From NCBI RefSeq assembly GCF_000384115.1, contig NZ_KB913029.1, positions 4,997,057 through 5,061,056 on the forward strand: a stretch of DNA of 64,000 nt. Reading direction: 5' to 3'. The notes beneath the pieces were generated by a model. The model saw only the letters and a list, made by a program, of their open reading frames with translations. It ran no database searches and was not told where the DNA came from. Source of the stretch: Sporichthya polymorpha DSM 43042. GTDB lineage: Bacteria > Actinomycetota > Actinomycetes > Sporichthyales > Sporichthyaceae. A program made the position numbers and the translations under genes. Each line of letters begins with the position of its first letter. The stretch's first letter is position 1. Of this stretch, positions 17,890 through 25,992 are shown one piece after another.

Positions 17890-18818
17890 CGATCGCTCCC
17901 GAGGGCCGCAAGCTGCTGCGACTGGAGGTCCGGAACACCGAGACCCCGATCGAGCGCAAGCCGCCGTGGATCAAGACCACGCTGCGGACCGGGCCGGAGT
18001 ACCGGGCCCTGACGAAACTGGTGAAGGACGAGGGCCTGCACACGGTCTGTCAGGAGGCGGGCTGCCCCAACATCTTCGAGTGCTGGGAGGACCGCGAGGC
18101 CACGTTCCTCATCGGCGGTGACCAGTGCACCCGCCGTTGCGACTTCTGCCAGATCGACACCGGCAAGCCGGTCGAGCTGGACCGGGACGAGCCGCGCCGG
18201 GTCGCCGAGTCCGTGCTCACGATGGGCCTGCGGTACGCCACGATCACCGGCGTCGCCCGTGACGACCTGCCCGACGGCGGGGCCTGGCTGTACGCGGAGA
18301 CCGTTCGCGCGATCCACACCGCGGTCCCCGGCTGCGGGGTCGAGTTGCTCGCGCCGGACTTCAACGCCGAGCCGGACCTGCTCGCGCAGGTGTTCGCGTC
18401 CCGCCCCGAGGTGTTCGCGCACAACCTGGAGACCGTGCCGCGCCTGATGCGCCGGATCCGGCCCGCGTTCCGCTACGACCGGTCACTCGGGGTGATCACC
18501 GCCGCGCGCGAGGCCGGACTGGTGACCAAGTCCAATTTGATCCTCGGCCTCGGCGAGGAGCCCGACGAGGTCCTCGCCACCATGCGCGACCTGCGCGAGG
18601 CCGGCACCGACCTGCTCACGATCACCCAGTACCTGCGCCCGAGCGCCCGCCACCACCCGGTGGAGCGGTGGGTCACCCCCGAGGAGTTCACCGAGCTCGG
18701 CGCCGAGGCCGAACGGCTGGGGTTCGCGGGCGTGATGTCGGGGCCGCTGGTGCGCTCGTCCTACCGCGCGGGCCGCCTGTACCGGCAGGCCGTGGAGGCA
18801 CGCGAACAGAGCGCCTGA
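17886..18818 (+). CDS. lipA: LipA: lipoyl synthase (radical SAM)
   Basis: LipA inserts two sulfur atoms into protein-bound octanoyl groups, completing the lipoyl cofactor of E2 and GcvH. The 310-residue protein holds both 4Fe-4S cluster sites. The auxiliary cluster cysteines are Cys55, Cys60 and Cys66 ([12 protein letters not shown]), and the radical-SAM motif is CTRRCDFC with Cys81, Cys85 and Cys88. The C-terminal [10 protein letters not shown] carries the conserved Ser that completes the auxiliary site. ATG 17886 overlaps the lipB stop by four bases. Confidence 0.96.
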   Translation: MTIAPEGRKLLRLEVRNTETPIERKPPWIKTTLRTGPEYRALTKLVKDEGLHTVCQEAGCPNIFECWEDREATFLIGGDQCTRRCDFCQIDTGKPVELDRDEPRRVAESVLTMGLRYATITGVARDDLPDGGAWLYAETVRAIHTAVPGCGVELLAPDFNAEPDLLAQVFASRPEVFAHNLETVPRLMRRIRPAFRYDRSLGVITAAREAGLVTKSNLILGLGEEPDEVLATMRDLREAGTDLLTITQYLRPSARHHPVERWVTPEEFTELGAEAERLGFAGVMSGPLVRSSYRAGRLYRQAVEAREQSA

Positions 18819-18871
18819 GCGCCCTGCGTATCCTGCCTCGGACACGACGAGAAGGGCCCGGCGGAACAGTC

Positions 18872-19594
18872 ATGGCATTCGGCAGGAAGAAAGACAAGGC
18901 CGCCAAGGCGGCGAAGCCGGGCGGCGGCCGCGTCCGGCAGATCTTCGACGCCTACAAGATGACGGCGCGGGTCGACAAGCTCCTGCCGCTGTGGCTGGTG
19001 CTCGGCTTCGTCATCGGCTTCGCGGTGTTCTTCGGCATCACGGTGCTGTTCCTGCACCCGATCATCGCGGGGATCGTCGGCTTCATGTTCGGCGTCCTCG
19101 GCCTGCTGTTTCTCTTCGGCCAGCGCGTCCAGAAGGCCGCGTACACCGAGATCGAGGGCCAGCCCGGCGCCGCCGCGGCTGCGCTGAACACCATGCGCCG
19201 GGGCGGCTGGACCGTCACCCCCGCCGTCGCGGTGAACAAGAGCCAGGACGTCGTCCACCGCGCCGTCGGCCGGCCGGGCATCGTCCTGATCGGTGAGGGC
19301 AACTCCCAGCGCGTCGACCAGCTGCTGGAGGCCGAGCGCAAGCGCATGAACCGGTTCGTCCAGGACGTCCCGGTCACGACGCTGGTCGTCGGCCGTGGCG
19401 AGGGCGAGATCCCGCTGCCGAAGCTGATCCGGTTCCTGCAGAAGCTGCCGAAGACCATCCGCGGCGCCGACGTCGTCGAGGTCAACGACCGCCTGCGGGC
19501 CGTCGGGGACCTGATGGCGAACGTCCCGATCCCCAAGGGCCCGATGCCCCGGAACATGCGGATGCCGAAGGGCCAGAACCCGAAGATGCGCTAG
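18872..19594 (+). CDS. DUF4191 family membrane protein
   Basis: This 240-residue protein has a short basic N-terminus, two adjacent membrane helices (LLPLWLVLGFVIGFAVFFGITVLFL and IIAGIVGFMFGVLGLLFLF), then a cytoplasmic domain with TMRRGGWTVTPAVAVNKSQDVVHRAVGRPGIVLIGEG. A basic Pro/Met/Lys tail ends KGPMPRNMRMPKGQNP. This matches DUF4191, a family of unknown function found just downstream of lipA in actinobacteria. ATG 18872 is preceded by GAGAAGGGCCCGGCGG at loose spacing. Its last four bases overlap the stop of the convergent RDD gene. Confidence 0.85.
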   Translation: MAFGRKKDKAAKAAKPGGGRVRQIFDAYKMTARVDKLLPLWLVLGFVIGFAVFFGITVLFLHPIIAGIVGFMFGVLGLLFLFGQRVQKAAYTEIEGQPGAAAAALNTMRRGGWTVTPAVAVNKSQDVVHRAVGRPGIVLIGEGNSQRVDQLLEAERKRMNRFVQDVPVTTLVVGRGEGEIPLPKLIRFLQKLPKTIRGADVVEVNDRLRAVGDLMANVPIPKGPMPRNMRMPKGQNPKMR

Positions 19595-20058
19595 CGGCGG
19601 ACCACGATCGAGCGCGCGAGCCGGTCGTGGACCCCGCGGTAGTCCCGGTCGATAAACAGGGCCGGGACAACGAGGGCGAGCATCAGCGTCCGGATCGCCA
19701 CCGCGGGCAGCATCGGGTTGCCGCCGTCCAGGCGGGCGACGCGCAGGCCGAGCAAGCGGCCACCGATCCCGGCGCCGATCGTCGTGACCATGGCCAGGTT
19801 GATCAGGACGAACACGAGCAGGATCGGCGCGGCCCGCTCCCCCGCCGTGGAGCCCGGCATGGCGCCGAGGACGACGAACTGGGCGATCGTCCAGTCGATG
19901 AACGTCGCGCCCAGCCGGCGGGTCATCCCGCCGACGGCGTTGGGGCCCTCCTCGGGCAGTCCCAGACGCTGTCCGGGGTAGCCCAGATCGATCCCGGCCG
20001 CCTCGGCCACCGACCGGGGACCGGACAGCCAGCCACCCAGTGCGCGACGGTCCACCAC
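19591..20058 (-). CDS. RDD family membrane protein (155 aa)
   Basis: RDD proteins are small polytopic membrane proteins of unclear, possibly transport, role. The namesake residues are present in [23 protein letters not shown] (about 43-65). A central helix [28 protein letters not shown] follows, then the C-terminal [17 protein letters not shown] block typical of the family. Three hydrophobic segments are visible. GTG 20058 gives the N-terminus [14 protein letters not shown]. It is transcribed toward DUF4191, and the pair is conserved in this position upstream of glnA1. Confidence 0.85.
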   Translation of the reverse strand: MVDRRALGGWLSGPRSVAEAAGIDLGYPGQRLGLPEEGPNAVGGMTRRLGATFIDWTIAQFVVLGAMPGSTAGERAAPILLVFVLINLAMVTTIGAGIGGRLLGLRVARLDGGNPMLPAVAIRTLMLALVVPALFIDRDYRGVHDRLARSIVVRR

Positions 20059-20171
20059 AGGGCAACGGTAACCGGCGGGCCCGGACGGACGTCCCGGGGT
20101 GGCGCGCGAGCCCTCACACCGCTTGGATGGACCCCGGCTTCAGGGCCCTGGCCAGCGACCGAGAATCTGCC

Positions 20172-20209
20172 GTAACACCGGTGAAACATTCGGGACACGG
20201 GCGCGACAT
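20172..20209 (+). promoter_or_regulatory. GlnR-type operator upstream of glnA1
   Basis: Four pentamers are spaced exactly by six bases: GTAAC (20172), GAAAC (20183), GACAC (20194) and GACAT (20205). This matches the actinobacterial GlnR pattern GTnAC-n6-GaAAC repeated. It ends 106 nt before the glnA1 start, a normal place for a nitrogen-response operator. Confidence 0.75.
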
Positions 20210-20315
20210 TGCCCACTCGTACGGTCCTGGGAACTGGTCGAGCACCAGCACCACCCCACGGTTAGACACATGGTCAGACACAGCCCCCGCCGGGTCGGCC
20301 GGGCAAGGAGGACGG

Positions 20316-21740
20316 ATGTTCAGCAACGCCGAAGAGGTCACCAAATACATCTCCGACGAAGGCGTGAAGTTCGTCGACGTCCGGTTCTGTGACCTCCCGG
20401 GTGTCATGCAGCACTTCAATGTCCCGGCGCAGTCCGTGGGGGCCGACTTCTTCACCGACGGCCAGATGTTCGACGGGTCCTCGATCCGCGGCTTCCAGGC
20501 GATCCACGAGTCGGACATGAAGCTGATCCCCGACCTGGACACGGCCTTCATCGACCCGTTCCGGGCGAACAAGACGCTCGTGATCAACATGAGCATCGTC
20601 GACCCCTACACCGGCGAGCCCTACAGCCGGGACCCGCGCCAGATCGTGCGCAAGGCCGAGGCCCACCTGAAGGCGACCGGAATCGCCGACACCGCGTTCT
20701 TCGCGCCCGAGGCCGAGTTCTACATCTTCGACGACATCCGCTTCGAGACGAAGCAGAACGCCGGCTACTACTACATCGACTCCATCGAGGGCGCCTGGAA
20801 CACCGGCCGCGTCGAGGAGGGTGGCAACCAGGGTCACAAGACCCCCTACAAGGGTGGCTACTTCCCGGTCCCGCCGGTCGACCACTTCGCCGACATGCGG
20901 GACGAGATCTGCCTCGAGCTCGACAAGCTCGGCCTCGGCGTCGAGCGCGCCCACCACGAGGTCGGCACCGCCGGTCAGCAGGAGATCAACTACCGCTTCG
21001 ACACCATGGCCAAGTCCGCGGACAAGGTCATGCTCTTCAAGTACATCGTGAAGAACGTCGTCGCCCGCAACGGCAAGACCGTCACCTTCATGCCGAAGCC
21101 GCTCTTCGGCGACAACGGCTCGGGCATGCACTGCCACCAGTCGCTGTGGAAGAACGGCGAGCCGCTGTTCTACGACGAGCTCGGCTACGGCGGCCTGTCC
21201 GACACCGCCCGCTGGTACATCGGTGGTCTGCTCCACCACGCGCCCTCGCTGCTGGCGTTCACCAACCCGTCGATGAACAGCTACCACCGTCTGGTCCCGG
21301 GCTTCGAGGCACCGGTCAACCTGGTGTACTCGGCCCGTAACCGCTCCGCCTGCGTGCGTATCCCGGTCACCGGCTCCAACCCGAAGGCCAAGCGCATCGA
21401 GTTCCGCGTCCCGGACCCGTCGTCGAACCCGTACCTCGCGTTCTCGGCGATGCTCATGGCCGGCCTCGACGGCATCAAGAACAAGATCGAGCCGCCGCTG
21501 CCGGTCGACAAGGACCTCTACGAGCTCCCCCCGGACGAGCTCTCCGAGATCGCCCAGGTCCCGGACTCGCTGCCCAAGGTCCTCGACGCCCTCGAGGCCG
21601 ACCACGACTACCTCGTCGAGGGCGGCGTCTTCACCCCGGACCTGATCGAGACCTGGGTCGCGTGGAAGCGGGCCAACGAGGTCGACCCCATCCGCCTCCG
21701 TCCCCACCCCCACGAGTTCGAGCTGTACTTCGACATTTAG
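20316..21740 (+). CDS. glnA: glutamine synthetase type I (GlnA1)
   Basis: The main ammonia-assimilating enzyme, a dodecamer making glutamine from glutamate, ammonia and ATP. The 474-residue protein has the beta-grasp N-terminus, [16 protein letters not shown], the active-site [12 protein letters not shown] and [16 protein letters not shown] blocks, and [17 protein letters not shown]. The adenylylation site is Tyr402 in [11 protein letters not shown], so GlnE encoded at 37888 can switch it off. ATG 20316 has AAGGAGGACGG upstream. A four-part GlnR-type box precedes the promoter, so transcription is probably nitrogen-controlled. Confidence 0.96.
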   Translation: MFSNAEEVTKYISDEGVKFVDVRFCDLPGVMQHFNVPAQSVGADFFTDGQMFDGSSIRGFQAIHESDMKLIPDLDTAFIDPFRANKTLVINMSIVDPYTGEPYSRDPRQIVRKAEAHLKATGIADTAFFAPEAEFYIFDDIRFETKQNAGYYYIDSIEGAWNTGRVEEGGNQGHKTPYKGGYFPVPPVDHFADMRDEICLELDKLGLGVERAHHEVGTAGQQEINYRFDTMAKSADKVMLFKYIVKNVVARNGKTVTFMPKPLFGDNGSGMHCHQSLWKNGEPLFYDELGYGGLSDTARWYIGGLLHHAPSLLAFTNPSMNSYHRLVPGFEAPVNLVYSARNRSACVRIPVTGSNPKAKRIEFRVPDPSSNPYLAFSAMLMAGLDGIKNKIEPPLPVDKDLYELPPDELSEIAQVPDSLPKVLDALEADHDYLVEGGVFTPDLIETWVAWKRANEVDPIRLRPHPHEFELYFDI

Positions 21741-21793
21741 GCCCTAGCTCTCAGGTCGTTCGATCACGGCCCCTGACCTGCACCTGTCTGAAG

Positions 21794-21812
21794 GTTCAGA
21801 ACCCTTCTGAAC
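21794..21812. terminator. short inverted repeat after glnA1
   Basis: Arms GTTCAGAA and TTCTGAAC (8 bp, perfect) flank a CCC loop 54 nt after the glnA stop. There is no T-run, so termination is plausible but not certain. It could serve the convergent gene at 21921 as well. Confidence 0.45.
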
Positions 21813-21920
21813 TGCGGAAATGGCACCCCTGGTGCAACTTTCCGGACGACGGGGCAGGTCGGGGGCCGTTTTCCATGATCGCCAACGGTGTGGGATTTTC
21901 TGTGGGATGACATTGGGGCA

Positions 21921-22157
21921 TCACTGCCGTGACAGCCGCTCGATCACAGCTTCAACCGACTCACCTGAGCACTCCGCGAGAAGGGTCACGGCGCGTCCGG
22001 CGAGGGCGGTCAGGTGCAAGGCCGCCGACGTCGGGTCATCTTCGACGGCAGTTTGGGTGATGTTCAGGATGTCGGCGTCCTCATCGCGGACATACGCCAA
22101 GACGGCTTCGGCCGCGCGTCGGCGGCGGGCATCGTCACGGTTCTTCAGTCCACCCAT
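21921..22157 (-). CDS. small hypothetical protein (78 aa)
   Basis: This 78-residue, largely helical and charged protein reads MGGLKNRDDARRRRAAEAVLAYVRDEDADILN..., followed by DPTSAALHLTALAGRAVTLLAECSGESVEAVIERLSRQ. ATG 22157 is supported by TACCTT on the minus strand exactly 6 nt upstream (22169-22164), the leaderless arrangement seen throughout this window. Longer in-frame extensions would run into the neighbouring divergent gene. I do not recognise a family. It marks the start of the accessory segment after glnA1. Confidence 0.6.
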   Translation of the reverse strand: MGGLKNRDDARRRRAAEAVLAYVRDEDADILNITQTAVEDDPTSAALHLTALAGRAVTLLAECSGESVEAVIERLSRQ

Positions 22158-22304
22158 GCCGTGAAGGTAAACCCTGACCCGGTGCCCGCCACCAAGCGCA
22201 ATCAAGGAACGGGCACCGGGCCAAGGAGCTACTTCCTCCGGACGTGGCGTTCGAGGATCTGGTTCGTACTCGCCGTGGCACCAACAGCGCGCTTCGGGCC
22301 GGAC

Positions 22305-22751
22305 ATGACGTTCGACGACGAAGTCGAGTCCGCCCAGCGGGACGATCGGGGTGTTGCGATCTCCCCCGACGGGCTGGCGCTGAAGTTCCACCGCCCGTTC
22401 GAGGCCTTCGTGAACTACCCGCAGTCGTGTCTGTCCGGGTACTACGCAGAAGTCGACGAAACGAAGCGAACGGTGGCGGTCAGTATCAAGCGTGACCCGG
22501 CCGCGCCGGCAGTTCCGTGCGACGACAACGCCATGGCGCCTCTGGATGTGCCGCTCAAGAACCCGCTCGGCAATCGGATTCTCGTCGACGCCGACCGGGA
22601 CGCCGTCGCGATCCCGGTTCTTCCGTGCGGTCAGACCGCACGCATCCCTCTGCCTCGTTGCGAACCGACGCCCTCGGGCGCGGCGGAGGGAGTGAGCGCG
22701 TTCGTACGGTCGGGTGCGTTGTACGGCCCCGAGTTCGGCCCCGTCCCCTGA
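22305..22751 (+). CDS. hypothetical protein (148 aa)
   Basis: The sequence has good coding character from ATG 22305 onward: MTFDDEVESAQRDDRGVAISPDGLALKFHRPFEAFVNYP, then CLSGYYAEVDETKRTVAVSIKRDP, DVPLKNPLGNRILVDADRDAVAIPVLPC, and a Gly/Pro-ending tail. Four cysteines are spread along it. No signal peptide, membrane segment or known motif was recognised. Upstream in-frame codons exist, but they overlap the divergent 78-residue gene, so the ATG is preferred although no clear ribosome site precedes it. Confidence 0.6.
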   Translation: MTFDDEVESAQRDDRGVAISPDGLALKFHRPFEAFVNYPQSCLSGYYAEVDETKRTVAVSIKRDPAAPAVPCDDNAMAPLDVPLKNPLGNRILVDADRDAVAIPVLPCGQTARIPLPRCEPTPSGAAEGVSAFVRSGALYGPEFGPVP

Positions 22752-22831
22752 GCGGACTTGATGGGCCCTCAGGTCCCTGACGCCGAGTCAGAAAGTAGTG
22801 ACAGTAGGGGCGAATGAGGTCTTGACAGCAC

Positions 22832-22847
22832 TAGAACATGTGTTCGA
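22832..22847 (+). promoter_or_regulatory. LexA (SOS) box in front of the HNH endonuclease gene
   Basis: TAGAACATGTGTTCGA differs at one position from the mycobacterial/actinobacterial SOS palindrome TCGAAC-N4-GTTCGA. It sits directly upstream of the TAGAAT -10 element (22855-22860), where LexA would block RNA polymerase. Confidence 0.7.
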
Positions 22848-22866
22848 ACGCGGGTAGAATCGTGGC

Positions 22867-24297
22867 ATGTCCGCAGGGGTGGGGATGCATCCGGCACTGG
22901 CGACGATCGCCAGTGCCGTCGAGGACGTCCGCAAGGTGGCGGCGATGCTCACCGCGGACGAGGTCTGGACGCTCACGGACGCGGATCTGGAACTGATGGT
23001 CCGCGCGCAGTCCGAGCTCGACTCCGCCGTCGCCGCTGTCGGTGTCCGGGCGGTGCGCGAGGCCGATGTCCGCGGGCTTTCCCTGCAGGACGGGAAGATC
23101 TCGACCGCGGTCTGGCTGGGCCAGAAGCTGAACCTGCACCCGGCCGAAGCGCGGGCGCGCGTCAAGGACGCCGACATCCTCTCCCGCAAGGGCACCGCCA
23201 CCGTCGAAGCTCTCGCCGACGGAAAGCTCAATCGCGACCAGGCCCGTGCGGTCGCGCGGAGTCTGCGCAAGATCGAAGCGGTCGGTTCCGCATCGGAACT
23301 CGCGAAGGCGGAGACGTTTCTGTTGGCCAAGTCCCACGGCGCGGACCCCGGGGCGATCCTGCGCCTGGGTAAGCACATCGAAGAGGTCATCGACGAGGAC
23401 GGCAAGCCCCCGGCACCGGACCCGGACGACCCCACCGGCGACGCCCCCGCGGAGTCCAAGCGCGCGGCCCGCGCGCAGCGCAAGCGGTCGCTGACGATCA
23501 CGGATCTGGGCAACGGGCTGCACCGCATCCGCGGTGAGCTCACCGACGAGGTCGCCGCCCTGGTCAAGGCCGCCCTCGACCCCCTCGCCGCCCCGCGACC
23601 CGCCGTGAACGGCCAACGCGATGAGCGCTCGGCGCCGCAGCGGCGCCATGACGCGCTCGGGGACGTGTTCCGCCAGTTCCTCCGTTTCGGTGACCTGCCC
23701 CCGTCCCACGGCGTCCGCCCGCACCTGCACGTCACCGCGACCGTGGAGACCATGGCCGGCGACACCGGACATCCCTTCGCCCGCACCGCCACCGGTGAAG
23801 ATCTGGACATCGCCACCGTGCAGCGGATCGCCTACGACGCCGGGATCACCCCGATCGTGGCCAACACGCTCGGGGTGCCGTTGGCGATGGGCCGCGAGGT
23901 CCGCACCGCCACCCCCGCCCAGTGGGCCGCACTGGTCGCCCGCGACATCGGGTGCATCGGCGAGGGTTGTACCCGGCCGGCGGCGTGGTGTGAAGCGCAC
24001 CATATTGAGTGGTGGGACCGGGACGACGGCCCGACCGACGTGGACAAGATGGCCCTGGTGTGCTCCCACGGGCACTATCTGATCCGATCATCACCGCGCA
24101 GAGACCCACCGCAACCACTGACCGCGTTGCAAGGGAAGGGCTGGGGAGTGCGGATGGCCGCCGATGGCCATCCGGAGATGATCCCCCCGAAGTGGGTTGA
24201 TTCCGAACAGAAGCCAAGACGCAACGCGCACTGGCAACTCGTCCGCGACGGCCTCAAACTCCCGCCTGACGAGGACGACCCTGACCGCGGGCCGTGA
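22867..24297 (+). CDS. HNH endonuclease of the DUF222/13E12 repeat family
   Basis: This 476-residue protein has an N-terminal DUF222 helical domain (about 30-330; PAEARARVKDADILSRKGTATVEALADGKLNRDQARAVA) and a C-terminal HNH nuclease domain near residues 358-400. The latter reads CIGEGCTRPAAWCEAHHIEWW...GPTDVDKMALVCSHGHYLI, with zinc cysteines and the AHHI/HGH histidines. The family is multi-copy in mycobacteria (REP13E12) and includes SOS-regulated members; the biological role is not established. ATG 22867 has TAGAAT exactly 6 nt upstream, so it is leaderless, and a LexA-type box overlaps the promoter. A mobile or repeated element origin is possible. Confidence 0.9.
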   Translation: MSAGVGMHPALATIASAVEDVRKVAAMLTADEVWTLTDADLELMVRAQSELDSAVAAVGVRAVREADVRGLSLQDGKISTAVWLGQKLNLHPAEARARVKDADILSRKGTATVEALADGKLNRDQARAVARSLRKIEAVGSASELAKAETFLLAKSHGADPGAILRLGKHIEEVIDEDGKPPAPDPDDPTGDAPAESKRAARAQRKRSLTITDLGNGLHRIRGELTDEVAALVKAALDPLAAPRPAVNGQRDERSAPQRRHDALGDVFRQFLRFGDLPPSHGVRPHLHVTATVETMAGDTGHPFARTATGEDLDIATVQRIAYDAGITPIVANTLGVPLAMGREVRTATPAQWAALVARDIGCIGEGCTRPAAWCEAHHIEWWDRDDGPTDVDKMALVCSHGHYLIRSSPRRDPPQPLTALQGKGWGVRMAADGHPEMIPPKWVDSEQKPRRNAHWQLVRDGLKLPPDEDDPDRGP

Positions 24298-24427
24298 CCC
24301 CAAGCCGCCTCGCGGCGCCCTCGGAGATGACATCTCCGGCGATCCATCGGCCGCACGGCCGGCGGCGGACTACACCTGTGCACCAAACCGGTTTGACTTG
24401 TTGTTGCGCCAAGTCGACGATCTGGCA

Positions 24428-24618
24428 ATGGCCTGCGACCTGCTGGCGCTGACGTTCGACGCCCACGACCCGCCGGGCCTGGCCCGGTTTTGGGGCGGGC
24501 TACTGGGGGAGACCAAGCCCACGGGCCGGACGCTCGCCCCAACCGACGACACCGGGTTCCTCCTGCACTTCGAGCCGATCCCGACGGCAACGAGTTCTGC
24601 CTCCTGCCGAGCACGTGA
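24428..24618 (+). pseudogene. VOC/glyoxalase-like gene remnant with internal deletion
   Basis: The first half reads MACDLLALTFDAHDPPGLARFWGGLLG...APTDDTGFLLHFEP, the N-terminal module of a VOC-superfamily (glyoxalase/bleomycin-resistance) protein. Immediately after, the typical C-terminal end DPDGNEFCLLPST-stop appears, but in the next frame (codons from 24577). About 60 codons of the usual domain are missing and the join is out of frame, so the gene is broken. Read straight on, the first frame decays into Arg/Gly-rich nonsense. The 155 bases from 24619 to the next gene hold nothing I can support. Confidence 0.7.
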
Positions 24619-24773
24619 CGCCTCGGCGGGTCTCAGCGGGAACGGGCGGGGCCGACGGCGTCACGCCAGCCGATGCGGGTGCCGCGGGCCAGCAGAACCT
24701 GCTCAACTATGCGGGCCGAGAGTGCACCGAAGCGTTTGGTCAAGCCGCCGACGCAGAGCACAGTGCCCCGAGA

Positions 24774-25166
24774 CTATGGGCGATCTTGGTCCGCGGTCAC
24801 TGCCGGGTCAGGCGGCAGGTAGATCTGCAGCGCATCAGCCTCGCCCCGGAGCCGATCGGCGGCATCGGGCCGACCGAGCCGGTCGTAGCGGTCGGCCTCG
24901 GCGAGGCGGTCGGCGACCTGGGCGGCGACGATCGCCTCGAGGTCGACGGTGGTGAGGGCGCGCCGCGTGGCCTCGGTGGAGCCGACCCCGTGCTGGGCGC
25001 CGGCAACGTGCTCACTCCCGGCGGGGCCGACTCCGTCGGCAGGGGCGACCGCCTCGGCATTGTCGATCGCCGCCAGCGTGGTGCGCAGAGCGCTGACGAC
25101 CTCGGGCTGCTTCGTCTTCATCGCCGCCACCAGGTCGGCGCGGAGCCGCGCACGGAGCTCGCTCAC
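24774..25166 (-). CDS. GatB/YqeY domain protein
   Basis: The 130-residue protein starts VSELRARLRADLVAAMKTKQPEVVSALRTTLAAIDNAEAV, the characteristic N-terminal helices of YqeY. It continues with TTVDLEAIVAAQVADRLAEADRYDRLGRPDAADRLRGEADALQIYLPP. YqeY resembles the tRNA-binding tail of GatB; its function is not firmly known. GTG 25166 is chosen for homology and because GAGGGT lies 7 nt upstream on the minus strand (25179-25174). A Gly/Ala/Val-rich insertion around residues 42-62 is unusual. A nested inverted repeat lies just upstream. Confidence 0.75.
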   Translation of the reverse strand: MSELRARLRADLVAAMKTKQPEVVSALRTTLAAIDNAEAVAPADGVGPAGSEHVAGAQHGVGSTEATRRALTTVDLEAIVAAQVADRLAEADRYDRLGRPDAADRLRGEADALQIYLPPDPAVTADQDRP

Positions 25167-25201
25167 CCGACGCACCCTCTCACGGGCCGACGCATGCACC
25201 C

Positions 25202-25272
25202 AGTGGACGAGTTGAAACGCCAGAGGCGCATGAGCCGCCTCAGGTGTTGACTCACGTTGCAACTCGTCCACT
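25202..25272. repeat. nested inverted repeat upstream of the YqeY gene
   Basis: A perfect 13-bp repeat AGTGGACGAGTTG (25202-25214) is inverted at 25260-25272, and between the arms lies a second hairpin, GAGGCG-CATGAGC-CGCCTC. It could be an operator, an RNA cruciform or the scar of a small mobile element. Confidence 0.6.
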
Positions 25273-25293
25273 CAGTTCATGGACAGCGGCAAC

Positions 25294-25902
25294 TCAGGCC
25301 GTCAGCAACCCCTCGACGAGCTGGCGGAAGACGCGGAGCTGGCCCCGCATCGGGTCGGCGGAGCGGAAGGTGCGGCAGAGCAGGTAGCCGCCCTCGAAGG
25401 TGGCGAACAGGTGGTCGGCGAGGTCGTCGGCGTTGACCTTGCGACCGAGGCCGCGGGCCCGGAAGGCGGCGCGGAGGAGCGCCGCGAACTCGACGCGCCA
25501 CCCGATGATCGCGCGCTCCACGGCACCGGAGGTGGTGTCGTCGAGGAGGTCCTTCTCGGTGAGCACCGCGAGGTAGAGACAGGCCGAGTCGGCGGAGACG
25601 AGTTCGATCGCCCACCGTTCGTAGAACCGGAGGAAGCCGAGGACGCGCTCGACCGGGTCGGTCACGTCGGCCACGGCGTCGAGGCCCTTCGCAAGCATCG
25701 ACAGGTCGGCCTCGACGTAGCGCTCCACCAGAGCCTGGGACAGCGCCCGCTTGGTGGCGAAGTGGTGGAAGAACGCGCCCTTCGAGGTGCCCGAGGCCTC
25801 GATGATCTGGTCCACGGACGTCGCGGCGATGCCGTTCGTCTCGAAGAGTTTCTCGGCGGCGTCGAGGATCCGCTCCTTGGTGGCTGTTCCGTCGCGGGGC
25901 AT
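25294..25902 (-). CDS. TetR/AcrR family transcriptional regulator
   Basis: This is a 202-residue one-component repressor. The N-terminal HTH reads ATKERILDAAEKLFETNGIAATSVDQIIEASGTSKGAFFHHFATK (about 6-50), a textbook TetR DNA-binding domain. The C-terminal ligand domain includes VERVLGFLRFYERWAIEL and LFATFEGGYLLCRTF. ATG 25902 gives the standard N-terminus. It is divergent from the homocysteine methyltransferase gene, and the 90-nt gap holds two copies of a CCAGAC/GTCTGG-type palindrome, so it very likely controls itself and the divergent genes. Its ligand is unknown. Confidence 0.9.
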   Translation of the reverse strand: MPRDGTATKERILDAAEKLFETNGIAATSVDQIIEASGTSKGAFFHHFATKRALSQALVERYVEADLSMLAKGLDAVADVTDPVERVLGFLRFYERWAIELVSADSACLYLAVLTEKDLLDDTTSGAVERAIIGWRVEFAALLRAAFRARGLGRKVNADDLADHLFATFEGGYLLCRTFRSADPMRGQLRVFRQLVEGLLTA

Positions 25903-25918
25903 TAACCCATTGAACCAG

Positions 25919-25972
25919 ACCAGACAGTCTGGTACGAATAACCCGCCACGTGACCAGACCAAACAGTCTGGA
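25919..25972. promoter_or_regulatory. paired TetR-type operators
   Basis: The perfect palindrome ACCAGACAGTCTGGT (25919-25933) is followed 39 bp later, centre to centre, by the near copy CCAAACAGTCTGG (25959-25971). Both lie between divergent tetR and the methyltransferase gene, and both are flanked by AGACC repeats. Confidence 0.75.
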
Positions 25973-25992
25973 ACGACTCAAGGGAGACGGAC

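Noticed and set aside
24650-24761. Minus-strand segment reading GLTKRFGAL, reminiscent of ABC transporter ATPases
   Set aside because: Only about ten residues fit; no Walker A motif or continuing homology follows.
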